64,000 nucleotides of DNA from assembly GCF_003148805.1 (NCBI RefSeq), contig NZ_QGGX01000018.1:1-64000 (forward strand), read 5' to 3'. The position numbers and the translations under genes were made by a program. The notes beneath the pieces were generated by a model. That model was given only the letters and a program-made list of their open reading frames with translations, was not told where the DNA came from and searched no databases. This document shows positions 51,056 through 59,755 of the stretch, piece by piece. The DNA is from Aminobacter sp. AP02 (lineage in GTDB: Bacteria > Pseudomonadota > Alphaproteobacteria > Rhizobiales > Rhizobiaceae). Every line of letters starts with the position of its first letter. The stretch's first letter is position 1.

Positions 51056-53140
51056 TCAGGCGCCGTCCGCTACCTGGTCTGAGACTGCGCTGAGGGCGCT
51101 GCGCACGTCGAAGGTGCTGAAGGGTTTTTCCAGTATGTGCGGCTTGAGGTTTGGCGGCAGCTGCTCGAGCTCGGCCTTGGCGCCGATCAGGTCGCCGGTG
51201 ACGAGTACGAAGCGTCGGGCCATGTCGGGCTGCTCGGCGACGATCTCGCGGAAGATGGTGATGCCGCTGCGCTCGGGCATGCGAAGGTCGGAAAAGATGA
51301 TGTCGGGTTGCTCCGCCAGCGCTTCGGCGACCGAAACCCAAGTCGAGATGATGTGCGACTTGACGCCCATGAGCTCGAGAATATCGGACAGCGAGCCTGC
51401 GACATCGGGCTCGTCGTCAATAATGACGGCATGGCGCAAGCCGCTCGACTTGGGGATGGTTTCCAGCACCGCGCTGTGGCCGATGCCCAATGGCGGCAGT
51501 TCCACGACGAAGCGCGCACCGGTCGGCTCCACCGGCTCGAACCAGACCTTGCCGTTGTGACGGTCGACAATGGCTTTCGAGATCGATAGGCCTATGCCCG
51601 TGCCGACGCCGACCGGCTTGGTGGTGAAATAGGATTCGAAGATGCGGTCGCGGATCGCCTCGGCAATGCCGGGGCCTGTGTCTTCAACCGAAAAGCCGGC
51701 GCTGCCATCGGCTCCGCGAAATGTCTTGACCCGAATGATGCGCTCGCCACTCGCGGCGGCGAGCGCATGCTGGCTGTTGACCAGGAAGTTCGCGGCCACC
51801 TGGGTCATGTGATCGGCGTCCGCCATCACGCTGAGTGTGCCCTCGGCAAGATTGGCGTCGATGCTGATGCCGCTTGATCGTGCGCCATAGGCAGTGACTT
51901 CGAGTGCCGAGCGGATCACCTGGTTCAGGTCGGTCTCGGCCCTTGCTGTCGGATGCAGGCGCACCATGCCAAGGAAGCTCTTGACGATACGGCCGCAGCG
52001 TTCGGCGGCGGCTCGTACCTTTTCCGCACGCACCTTGGTCTGGGCGTCCGGGGCGAATTCATGCAGCAGCGTCGACTGGGCGACGACCACGGCAAGCGGG
52101 TTGTTGAGCTCGTGTGAAACGCCGGCGAGCAGCGAGCCCATTGCCGCCATCTTCTCGTTCTGGTGGAGCTTTTCGCGCTGGCGGTTGATCTCTTCTTCGG
52201 CGCGATGCTTTTCACGCAGGTCGCGGATCGACCCGAAGATGAGACGGCGGTCGGCAAGCCGCATCTCGTTGGCCGTAAGCTCGATCGGGATGATTTCGCC
52301 GGCGGCGTTCTGCGTTACCGTCTCCATGCGCTGGCCGACCATCGGCGCGCCGCGGCCAACCATGTATTCGGCGCCGTTGTTGAAGCCCTTGCGGTAGTAA
52401 AAAGGGATGACCGTGTCGAGCAGGTCCTTGCCGAGGATCTCGTCGCGGGTCCAGCCGTACATCTTTTCCGCCGCGGGATTGAACTCGATGATCGAGCCGG
52501 TCTCGTCGACCACCATGATTGCGTCGAGCGAGGACTGCAGCATGGTGCGGCGGATGATTTCGCTGACATGATACTCCGACAGCGAGCGTTCGATCGCATC
52601 GCCAAGGGCGGCGGCGATGATTTCGAGCGCGGCGATCTCGTCTTCGGTCCAGTTGCGTTCGACGAGGCAATCGTTGACGGCGAGCGTACCCCAGAGATGG
52701 CCGTGCGCCGAAACCGCCACCGACAGGAACGACTTGATGTGCTGCTGGTCGAAATCGGTACGCAGGAAACCTGTCAGGTCGCGTGTCAGCCCAGCAAAGA
52801 TCTTGCCCTGGCGACCCTCTTCGGCAAGGCGCTCGAGCAAGGGGTCGGCTTCGACCATTGCCTGGTTGATCGTCGTAGGCGGAGCTGCAAACGCGTCGAT
52901 CTTGGGATCGACCCAATAGGCGGCGACCGACTGCGCGAAACCCTGGCCAGGCAGGTCGCGCAGTCGGAACAGGATAGTGCGATGACCGCCGAAGCCCTGC
53001 GCAAAGCTTTCAAGGATATGGTCGATTTCGATCTGCCAATCCTGGGCCTGACGCAGGCGGCGCACGATCTGCCCCGCCACAACGGTGGGGCTCTGCGTGC
53101 CCGACGAGTTGTCGGTGCGTGAGACGGTCGACACGGTCAT
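51056..53140 (-). CDS. hybrid sensor histidine kinase (GAF-PAS-HisKA-receiver)
   Basis: 694 residues without membrane spans. Order: GAF-type domain (about 30-190), PAS (about 200-320), HisKA with the phosphorylated His in LLAGVSHELNNPLAVVVAQS, HATPase (SVEDTGPGIAEAIR and GTGIGLSISKAIV boxes), and a C-terminal receiver (IIDDEPDVAGSL, phosphoacceptor in IIFSDLRMPERSG). CAGGAA precedes the ATG. It lies 26 bases downstream of an OmpR-type regulator gene on the same strand, and the two form a two-component operon. Signal unknown. Confidence 0.9.
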   Translation of the reverse strand: MTVSTVSRTDNSSGTQSPTVVAGQIVRRLRQAQDWQIEIDHILESFAQGFGGHRTILFRLRDLPGQGFAQSVAAYWVDPKIDAFAAPPTTINQAMVEADPLLERLAEEGRQGKIFAGLTRDLTGFLRTDFDQQHIKSFLSVAVSAHGHLWGTLAVNDCLVERNWTEDEIAALEIIAAALGDAIERSLSEYHVSEIIRRTMLQSSLDAIMVVDETGSIIEFNPAAEKMYGWTRDEILGKDLLDTVIPFYYRKGFNNGAEYMVGRGAPMVGQRMETVTQNAAGEIIPIELTANEMRLADRRLIFGSIRDLREKHRAEEEINRQREKLHQNEKMAAMGSLLAGVSHELNNPLAVVVAQSTLLHEFAPDAQTKVRAEKVRAAAERCGRIVKSFLGMVRLHPTARAETDLNQVIRSALEVTAYGARSSGISIDANLAEGTLSVMADADHMTQVAANFLVNSQHALAAASGERIIRVKTFRGADGSAGFSVEDTGPGIAEAIRDRIFESYFTTKPVGVGTGIGLSISKAIVDRHNGKVWFEPVEPTGARFVVELPPLGIGHSAVLETIPKSSGLRHAVIIDDEPDVAGSLSDILELMGVKSHIISTWVSVAEALAEQPDIIFSDLRMPERSGITIFREIVAEQPDMARRFVLVTGDLIGAKAELEQLPPNLKPHILEKPFSTFDVRSALSAVSDQVADGA

Positions 53141-53166
53141 CGCGGTTCCTGGCGGGGCCGGAGGCT

Positions 53167-53946
53167 TCAGTAGCCCTCGCTGCCGGGCAAGGAGAAGATA
53201 TAGCCTTCTCCGCGCACGGTGCGCAGAAATTTCGGATTCGCCGGATCATCCTCGATTTTCTTCCTGAGCCGCATGATGCGGATGTCGACGGCACGCGAGG
53301 ATTCGGGGTCTTCGGCAAAGCCGATCGCCTCCGAGATGGTGCTGCGGCTGAGAAGCCGGTTGGGCCGTGTCAGGAAGACCTCGAGCATGTCGAATTCGCT
53401 CTTGGCCAGATCGATGATGGTGCCGCCGCCGCCGGTGACGATGCGGCCGTCGAGGTCGGCCAGGAAGGGACCGAATGCGATGGTGCGGCGTGGCGGCTGA
53501 GCTGCAAGCAGGGATTGCCGGAAGCTATCGGGCTGGGGTACGCGGCGGATGACGCTGCGCACGCGCGCCAGAAGCTCGCGCAACTCGTAAGGCTTGACCA
53601 TGTAGTCGTCGGCGCCGATTTCGAGGCCGACGATGCGGTCGAGGGCGGTGCCTGCCGCGGTGGCGTAGATGATGCCGATGGGCATGCGCGAGCGCAGCCA
53701 GCGACCGAGCGAAAGCCCGTCTTCGCCGGGCATGGCAATGTCGAGAATGGCAAGCTGGTACTGTTCGCTTTCGATGCGGGTACGCAATGCCGAGGCGCTC
53801 TCGACGGCGGTCACGTCGAAGCCGTTCGCACCGAGATACTCGGCAACGGCATCCCTCAGGTCGGGTTCATCTTCGACGATGACAATCCGAGCGCGCAGTT
53901 TGGTCTCGCCTCCGCTACCGGCGGAAAGTAGATTGGGTATAAACAT
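53167..53946 (-). CDS. OmpR-type response regulator
   Basis: 259 residues. Receiver with VEDEPDLRDAV, phosphoacceptor D69 in LAILDIAMPGEDG and Lys in YMVKPYELREL, then a winged helix with AVDIRIMRLRKKIEDD and VRGEGYIF. It is the first gene of the pair with the hybrid kinase. An unrelated, degenerate regulator gene is divergent 199 bases away. Confidence 0.9.
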   Translation of the reverse strand: MFIPNLLSAGSGGETKLRARIVIVEDEPDLRDAVAEYLGANGFDVTAVESASALRTRIESEQYQLAILDIAMPGEDGLSLGRWLRSRMPIGIIYATAAGTALDRIVGLEIGADDYMVKPYELRELLARVRSVIRRVPQPDSFRQSLLAAQPPRRTIAFGPFLADLDGRIVTGGGGTIIDLAKSEFDMLEVFLTRPNRLLSRSTISEAIGFAEDPESSRAVDIRIMRLRKKIEDDPANPKFLRTVRGEGYIFSLPGSEGY

Positions 53947-54145
53947 AATGTCCAGTGATCATTTCGCGTGGGCAGTTGCTAAGGGTGTCGTGCCTCATTA
54001 GGGGCGAAAGAGGCTTCGGGCAGCCTAGACTGGGGACCCATCCCCGGCCGAGCGCGTCTCGCGGCATCTTCTTGCCCCGGTAGGCGCCGATGCGGCCGCT
54101 GCGGCAGGCAATGATCGCAATGATACTGTTGCTGCGAGGTGAAGC

Positions 54146-54868
54146 ATGGCTGGAAGATCGGTCGTAGCACTTGTCGCCATAGCGGAGGTCATATCCTCCG
54201 ACCTCATCGATCATCTCGACCGGCGCGGCCATTACGTGCGCGCGGCCAAACGGTTGTGGGAAGCCGAGTCGCTGCTTTCCGCCAAAGGCATAGATGTGGT
54301 GGTGGTCGGTGACGGGGTGACGCCGGCCGAAGGGCGCGACCTGTTGCGCAGGTTCGGTGGAGACAGCGGGCCGGACTTCGTGTTGATCTGCCGCTCGGGC
54401 GAGCTTGTCGACAAGGTGCTGGCGCTGGAACTGGGCGCCGCCGATGTCGTGGAGAGCCCTCTCAACGTGCGGGAACTCGCCGCGCGCATTGGCGGCCTCC
54501 TCGCTCGCCGGGGACGCGGCACGCAGGAATTGGTTGTGCTGGAGAACTCGACCGTTGATTTGCGCTCGGCGCTGGTGATGCATCGTTCGGGCGAGGAGGA
54601 GCAGCTTTCGCCCGGTCAGATCGCGCTGCTCAAGCTGTTTCTGTCGAAACCCCAACGAGTGCTGACGCGCGACGACATCATGGCGGCGGCGCCAGCCGAA
54701 AGTGCCGACGCATTCGACCGCTCCATCGACTCGCGCATCGTACGCCTTCGGCGCAAGCTGGACACCGAAAGCATCACGACGATCCGCGGATCGGGCTACC
54801 GTTTCGATCCACCGACAAAAACAGCCGGCCGTGAGGCCGGCATTGCTCCAACCGAAAATCAGGACTGA
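54146..54868 (+). CDS. orphan winged-helix regulator with degenerate receiver
   Basis: 240 residues. The N-terminal domain has the receiver length and fold pattern but lacks the acidic pair after strand 1 (VVALVAIAEVIS) and the conserved Lys after strand 5 (AADVVESPLNVREL); an Asp remains near position 56 (VVVVGDG). The C-terminal OmpR-type winged helix is intact (LSPGQIALLKLFLSKPQRVL, then SIDSRIVRLRRKLDTE). Such pseudo-receivers usually work without phosphorylation, by dimerisation or ligand binding. GAGGTGAA precedes the ATG. Confidence 0.85.
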   Translation: MAGRSVVALVAIAEVISSDLIDHLDRRGHYVRAAKRLWEAESLLSAKGIDVVVVGDGVTPAEGRDLLRRFGGDSGPDFVLICRSGELVDKVLALELGAADVVESPLNVRELAARIGGLLARRGRGTQELVVLENSTVDLRSALVMHRSGEEEQLSPGQIALLKLFLSKPQRVLTRDDIMAAAPAESADAFDRSIDSRIVRLRRKLDTESITTIRGSGYRFDPPTKTAGREAGIAPTENQD

Positions 54869-54890
54869 TCTCTCACGGGCGCCCAAGATT

Positions 54891-55055
54891 TCAGCGCGCC
54901 GACGCGGCAACAGCCGGCGTGGCGGTCTCGACGATGGAAACTGTTTGAGCGTTTGCCCTGTCCTTGAGAAGCACGGTTGCCAGGCCGGCAAAGCCAAGCA
55001 GCCCCTGGGCATAAAGCAGTGCCGAAAGCACTGATGCTGCGACATTTCTTTTCAT
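54891..55055 (-). CDS. small single-span membrane or secreted protein
   Basis: 54 residues: MKRNVAASVLSALLYAQGLL then GFAGLATVLL, a signal-anchor-like helix with basic N-terminus, and a short tail ending AVAASAR. No strong ribosome site is seen and no family recognised. It is convergent with the degenerate regulator gene, 22 bases away. Confidence 0.45.
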   Translation of the reverse strand: MKRNVAASVLSALLYAQGLLGFAGLATVLLKDRANAQTVSIVETATPAVAASAR

Positions 55056-55182
55056 CGACGTCGGCCCTGTTTCCGTTCCCATGGATTTGACTAACCAGCC
55101 ACCGAGATACCCGCGCCGCCTGACCTGCCGTGGACGGCGCGGGTACTCTGTCCTCGCTGCGAAAGACGCGCGAGGTTTCTGT

Positions 55183-55425
55183 TCACCGCCGCCCGGCATC
55201 AAGCCGGGCACCCACGCCCATGGGCCCGGCGGATGCGCAGAGTTGCGACGAACAATGCTGCTGAGAAATGGGGGGCAGCGCGGGCTGCCGGGCCATGTCC
55301 TGCGCCGGCAAGAATTCCATAGCCATCGCGTTACCGGGGTCGGCCAGGATGCCAATTCCCGCCAGGACCGCCGTAGCGACCCCCACCCGCAGGAACCATC
55401 TTGCTGCCAACCGTATCGCGCCCAT
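55183..55425 (-). CDS. possible small secreted protein
   Basis: 80 residues from ATG 55425: a signal-peptide-like start (MGAIRLAARWFLRVGVATAV, then LAGIGILADPGNAMA) and a short mature part with two Cys (QQHCSSQLCASAG). The signal peptide is convincing in form, but the ribosome site is weak and no family is recognised. Could be a chance open frame in GC-rich DNA. Confidence 0.35.
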   Translation of the reverse strand: MGAIRLAARWFLRVGVATAVLAGIGILADPGNAMAMEFLPAQDMARQPALPPISQQHCSSQLCASAGPMGVGARLDAGRR

Positions 55426-55708
55426 CCAGCTTTTGAATTGTCCGTTTCGTCGCGCTGAATGTGCAGCGTGGCTGTATCGGGAAGATGCCGCCGGACGCGC
55501 TTTAGTGCTTCGAAATGTTTCAGGATTGTTGCGATGGCCACGCCCCTGACGTGTCCTCGCAGGCGGGGCCCGTTCATGCGAAACAGCTTTGCGGAAACGT
55601 ATATGAAACACAAAAGATAATTAAACGAAATAATTGCGAAACATACGAATGGCAAAAGGCGTGCATTCCGAAACGCATTTTGCCGGCGCGGCCGGCCGAG
55701 GGGACACT

Positions 55709-56167
55709 ATGAAAAGCGGGTTCAAGGGAATGCTGATCAATGTTGCTGCCACTGCCATGACCGGCGCCGCCTTGTTGCTGGCGGCTGGAGGCAGCGCCGA
55801 TGCGGCGAGCAAGATCGTTGCCAAGATATCGCTCGGCGAACAGCGAATGCGCATCCTGATCGACGGCCGCACGACCTATGTTTGGAAGGTCTCCACCGCA
55901 GGCAGGGGGTATGTCACGCCGAGGGGTGCGTACAAGCCGACGCGTATGCATGAGATGTGGTATTCCAAGAAGTATGACAACGCGCCGATGCCGCATTCGG
56001 TATTCTTCAACGGCGGCTATGCTGTTCATGCCACTAACCATATCAGCCGGCTCGGCCGGCCGGCTTCGCATGGTTGCGTTCGCCTGCATCCGGACAATGC
56101 AGCCAACTTCTACGAACTGGTCCGGGCCTATGGCCCGTCGAACACCAGCATCGTCATCGTCAAATAA
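55709..56167 (+). CDS. L,D-transpeptidase (YkuD domain)
   Basis: 152 residues from ATG 55709, which follows GAGGGGA. Signal peptide (residues 1-36, LINVAATAMTGAALLLAAGG), then a YkuD domain that fills the rest. The catalytic motif is HATNHISRLGRPASHGCVRL: His then SHGC with the nucleophile Cys. It forms 3-3 peptidoglycan cross-links or anchors proteins to peptidoglycan in the periplasm. This is a minimal form without LysM or other binding domains. Confidence 0.9.
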   Translation: MKSGFKGMLINVAATAMTGAALLLAAGGSADAASKIVAKISLGEQRMRILIDGRTTYVWKVSTAGRGYVTPRGAYKPTRMHEMWYSKKYDNAPMPHSVFFNGGYAVHATNHISRLGRPASHGCVRLHPDNAANFYELVRAYGPSNTSIVIVK

Positions 56168-56270
56168 GCGCTAGCGCTGGCACGCCAAAGTTGCTCCTAC
56201 CTGCACCCGCCCAAGGCCAGCGAAGGCTGATCCTGGGCGGGAACAGCTTTTTTCCACGTCGGCTGGCGGA

Positions 56271-56290
56271 TTTGCACGGCAGTGCACAAA
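56271..56290. promoter_or_regulatory. palindromic operator A (TTTGCAC-N4-GTGC)
   Basis: TTTGCAC (56271-56277), GGCA, GTGCACAAA (56282-56290). Half-sites match operators B and C in the window, with a one-base insertion in the right arm. Confidence 0.5.
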
Positions 56291-56360
56291 ATCCCACAAT
56301 CTGCTTTTATTGCGGTGCAATTTCCTGCAATAGGCCCAGAAAATATGGGGATGCAATACA

Positions 56361-56380
56361 TTTTGCACGCCTGTGCAAAA
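56361..56380. promoter_or_regulatory. palindromic operator B (perfect 8-bp arms)
   Basis: TTTTGCAC (56361-56368) and GTGCAAAA (56373-56380) around four bases. The best copy of the repeated palindrome. It lies 16 bases upstream of a TTGACA box, so bound protein would contact or block RNA polymerase. Confidence 0.65.
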
Positions 56381-56564
56381 ATTTGCGGAATCTGGATTGA
56401 CACGAACGTACCGGCGATGGAATGAATATGCCAACAGGTACGGGAATGTACCGCACCGCCCGGAGGAGGGCGGTGGCGCTGCAAGCGGGATAGCAACGAG
56501 TGGGCCGTGCGGCGAAGCGCGCTTGGCCAGCCATCAGCTTCGAGCGCCCAAGGGAGGAGGGTTC

Positions 56565-56663
56565 ATGTTCGTGCCATTGCATGAAAACCGTACCGCGCAT
56601 CTGCAGATGGGCGCGCGTGGCGTCGTCCCGGCCGGCCGGTATGAGCGGGGCTACGCCTCGTGA
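56565..56663 (+). CDS. 32-residue leader peptide coupled to the permease gene
   Basis: A very strong ribosome site (AGGGAGGAGGG, 56551-56561) precedes ATG 56565. The frame reads MFVPLHENRTAHLQMGARGV then VPAGRYERGYAS, and its TGA overlaps the GTG start of the permease (GTGA). The permease start itself has only a weak ribosome site, so it probably depends on this peptide's translation. I recognise no family; a role in translation coupling or attenuation is inferred. Confidence 0.5.
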   Translation: MFVPLHENRTAHLQMGARGVVPAGRYERGYAS

Positions 56664-58525
56664 GCGGTTCATCGTCCCAGACATCCGCCAAGGCGGCAGC
56701 GATGCGCCCCCTGAAGGGTTCGCTTGCGGCGCCGACGCGCGGCCAGCGGTTGCGCTACCGGCTGAAGGTCGCGCTCCGCGAGCCCACGACCACCATCGGT
56801 TTCCTTGCCGCGGCACTGTTTGCCTATCTCATCGTCGTGCCGATCATCTCGATGCTGTCGGACGCCGCGCGCGTCCAGTTCGGCGACGAACGCCGCATCA
56901 AGCAGGATGTCGGCGAACTAACCTGGTACTACATCGAGCGCGTGTTCACCTCGCGGGTATCACGTGACCTGTTCTGGGAGCCACTGGTCAATACGTTGAG
57001 CGTGGCCGTCGGTGCCATCGCGCTTTCCATGCTGGTGGGTGGCACGCTCGCCTGGCTGCTCAGCCGAACCGACATGTTTGGCCGTCGGTGGTTCTCGACC
57101 GCGCTGATCGTGCCTTACATGCTGCCGGCCTGGACCTTCGCGCTGGCCTGGACGACGCTGTTCAAGAACCGCACCGTCGGTGGCCAACCCGGCTGGATGG
57201 AGTCGCTCGGCTTCTCGCCGCCTGACTGGCTGTCTTATGGCCAGCTGCCGGTGACGATCATCCTGGCGCTGCACTACTCGCCCTTTGTCATCCTGTTGTT
57301 CGGCAACGCATTGCGTCGCTTCGACTCGCAACTCGAGGACTCGGCTCGCATTCTCGGGGCGAGCCGGCTGACGGTCGCCCGCAAGATCATCATGCCGCTG
57401 ATGCGCCCGTCGCTGATCTCGGCGATGGTGCTGATCTTCGCCAAATGCCTCGGCGAGTTCGGCGTGCCTTACGTGCTTGGCTTGCCGGTCAATTTCGACG
57501 TGCTGGCGACTTCGCTCTACCAGAACATCGCCTCGCGCCAGGTTGGGGTGGGTGCCGTGCTCGCCGGCTCGATCATGTTGATCGGCATCATCACCATCAC
57601 CATCGATGCAAAGCTGATGAAAGAAGCGCGCCGCTTCGTCACCATCGGTTCGAAAGGCTCGATGAACAGGCTGAGCCCACTCGGCATCATGCGCCTGCCG
57701 GCAACCGGCTTTGCCGTTCTAATGTTCCTGCTCAGCGTCGGCCTGCCGATCGCGACACTGTTCCTTTCGACGATCATGCGGGTGCCGGCGCAGTTCAATC
57801 TCGACAATTTCACGCTCGAATACTGGATCGGCACCGACCTCAACACGATTGCCCTGCAGACTGGCATCCTGCTCAGCCCCGACCTGTGGAACGCTGCCTG
57901 GAACAGCTTGCGCATCGTCGGCGTCGCCTCGGTAACCTCTGGTATCCTCGGCCTGCTCGTCGGCTATGTAGTGGTGCGCACGCCGGTCAAGCCGCTTGGC
58001 ACCTTCCTTCGCCAGGTGACGTTCCTGCCTTATCTCGTGCCGGGCATCGCCTTCGCCGCAGCCTATCTGTCGCTGTTTGCCGTGCCGCGCGGGCCGATCC
58101 CCGCACTCTACGGCACCACGCTGATCCTGATGCTGGCGCTCATCGCCGACCAGATGCCCTACGCCTCGCGTGCCGGCATCGCGGCCATGATGCAGCTCGG
58201 CAAGGATCCCGAAGAGGCCGCGCAAATCGCCGGTGCCGGCTGGTTCCGCCGCATGACCTCCATCGTCATCCCGATCCAGAAGGGTTCACTGACGACCGGC
58301 ATCCTGTTGCCCTTCATTTCCGGCATCAAGGGGCTCAGCCTGTTCGTGGTGCTGGCTGTGCCCTCGACCGACGTGCTGACCACCTATTCGCTGCGCCTGG
58401 TCGACTACCACTACACCCAGGCCGCCAACGCGGTGGTGCTGATCATCGCCGGCCTCGCCTATTTCGGCGCGCTGCTCGGACAGAAGCTGACCAAAACCAA
58501 TCTCGCCCAAGGACTGGGGAACTGA
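56660..58525 (+). CDS. ABC importer permease, fused double-domain FbpB/ThiP type
   Basis: 621 residues, about 12 membrane spans, with two complete BPD_transp_1 domains in one chain. EAA-type coupling loops lie in DSARILGASRLTVARKIIMP and EEAAQIAGAGWFRRMTSIVI. Double-length permeases of this type serve iron(III), thiamine or aminoethylphosphonate importers. GTG start at 56660 overlaps the leader peptide stop. It is the first main gene of an operon with an ATPase, two binding proteins and two phosphatases. Confidence 0.9.
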   Translation: MSGSSSQTSAKAAAMRPLKGSLAAPTRGQRLRYRLKVALREPTTTIGFLAAALFAYLIVVPIISMLSDAARVQFGDERRIKQDVGELTWYYIERVFTSRVSRDLFWEPLVNTLSVAVGAIALSMLVGGTLAWLLSRTDMFGRRWFSTALIVPYMLPAWTFALAWTTLFKNRTVGGQPGWMESLGFSPPDWLSYGQLPVTIILALHYSPFVILLFGNALRRFDSQLEDSARILGASRLTVARKIIMPLMRPSLISAMVLIFAKCLGEFGVPYVLGLPVNFDVLATSLYQNIASRQVGVGAVLAGSIMLIGIITITIDAKLMKEARRFVTIGSKGSMNRLSPLGIMRLPATGFAVLMFLLSVGLPIATLFLSTIMRVPAQFNLDNFTLEYWIGTDLNTIALQTGILLSPDLWNAAWNSLRIVGVASVTSGILGLLVGYVVVRTPVKPLGTFLRQVTFLPYLVPGIAFAAAYLSLFAVPRGPIPALYGTTLILMLALIADQMPYASRAGIAAMMQLGKDPEEAAQIAGAGWFRRMTSIVIPIQKGSLTTGILLPFISGIKGLSLFVVLAVPSTDVLTTYSLRLVDYHYTQAANAVVLIIAGLAYFGALLGQKLTKTNLAQGLGN

Positions 58526-58526
58526 C

Positions 58527-59657
58527 ATGCCGAAAATCAACCTGCGCGGCGTCGAGAAGAACTATGGGGCCAATGCCGCCAATGCGGTGGCCGACCTCGA
58601 CCTCGAAATCGGCGACGGCGAGTTCATGTGCCTTCTCGGCCCCTCGGGCTGCGGCAAGACAACGACGCTACGCATGATCGCCGGGCTGGAGCATCTGACC
58701 GCCGGCGAGATCAGGGTCGGGCCGCGCGTCGTCGACTCCGTGGTCGAAGGCGTGTTCGTCCCGCCGGAAAAGCGCGAGATGGGGCTGGTATTCCAAAGCT
58801 ATGCGCTGTGGCCGCATCTGACCATCGAGCGCAACACCGACTTTGGCCTCCGGCTGCGCAATATGCCCAAGGCCGAGCGCGAACAGCGCGTCGACAAGGT
58901 GATGAAGACCCTCGGCATCGAGAAATATCGCGACCGCTATCCTTCGCAACTGTCGGGTGGGCAGCAACAGCGCGTGGCGCTCGCCCGCATGCTGGCGGTC
59001 AATCCCGAAGTTCTTCTGCTGGACGAACCTCTGTCCAATCTCGATGCGGCGCTTCGGCTCGAGATGCGGGCAGAACTCAAGCGTCTGCATAACGAGTTCA
59101 AGACGACGATCGTGTTCGTTACCCACGACCAGTGGGAGGCGATGACGCTGGCGACCACGATCGCGGTGATGAGCGAGGGACAGCTGCAGCAGGTCGGTAC
59201 GCCCAACGACATCTACGACAGGCCGGCCAACCGCTTCGTTGCGCAATTCGTCGGCAACCCACCGATCAACATCGTGGAACTCGGCAACGCCAAGTCAGAG
59301 ATCTCAGCTCGTGCCGGAGCGTTTCTGGGCGAGCGCTATGCGGAACTGCGCGAGGCCGGGTCCATCGGGATCAGGCCGGAGTCGATTCGGTTGGCGAGCG
59401 AAGCAGCCGAAGTGCCGGAGGGCGCATTTTCGGGCCAGGCCGAGGTGACCGGCATCCTGCCGACCGGGGGAAGCTGGATCATCGAGCTGACGCGTGCCGG
59501 CGAGAAGTTGTTCATGACCACACACCAGTCCCCGGAAATCGAGGTGGGCGAGGCCGTGGCCTATTGGGCCAAGCCCAAGGCGCTGCATGTCTTCGACACC
59601 AAGGGAGACCGTCTCGAAGCTGCCGACCGGCTGCTCAGGCCAGGCAAGATGCATTGA
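58527..59657 (+). CDS. ABC importer ATP-binding protein, FbpC/PotA group
   Basis: 376 residues. Nucleotide-binding domain (1-240) with Walker A GPSGCGKTTT, signature [15 protein letters not shown], Walker B VLLLDEPLSNLD and switch His in FVTHDQWEA, then a C-terminal TOBE domain (about 280-370: EVTGILPTGGSWIIEL). It follows the permease by one base and energises it. Confidence 0.92.
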   Translation: MPKINLRGVEKNYGANAANAVADLDLEIGDGEFMCLLGPSGCGKTTTLRMIAGLEHLTAGEIRVGPRVVDSVVEGVFVPPEKREMGLVFQSYALWPHLTIERNTDFGLRLRNMPKAEREQRVDKVMKTLGIEKYRDRYPSQLSGGQQQRVALARMLAVNPEVLLLDEPLSNLDAALRLEMRAELKRLHNEFKTTIVFVTHDQWEAMTLATTIAVMSEGQLQQVGTPNDIYDRPANRFVAQFVGNPPINIVELGNAKSEISARAGAFLGERYAELREAGSIGIRPESIRLASEAAEVPEGAFSGQAEVTGILPTGGSWIIELTRAGEKLFMTTHQSPEIEVGEAVAYWAKPKALHVFDTKGDRLEAADRLLRPGKMH

Positions 59658-59755
59658 AGGAGAGAAAGCGCGCTGCGGGAGGAGCTTCGCGTTTGAAGTT
59701 GATGGGAAATGGTTTGGGCAACGGGAAACAACGTTGCCGACACAGGGAGGAAAGC

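Larger units (their letters stand above)
56168..56564. other. 397-bp regulatory region before the ABC importer
   Basis: Holds two palindromes (56271-56290, 56361-56380), a related partial site near 56310-56331 (TTGCGGTGCAA and TGCAATA), and a TTGACA box at 56397-56402 without a well-spaced -10. No credible gene on either strand. The long 5' region and multiple sites suggest tight control of the downstream operon. Confidence 0.6.
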
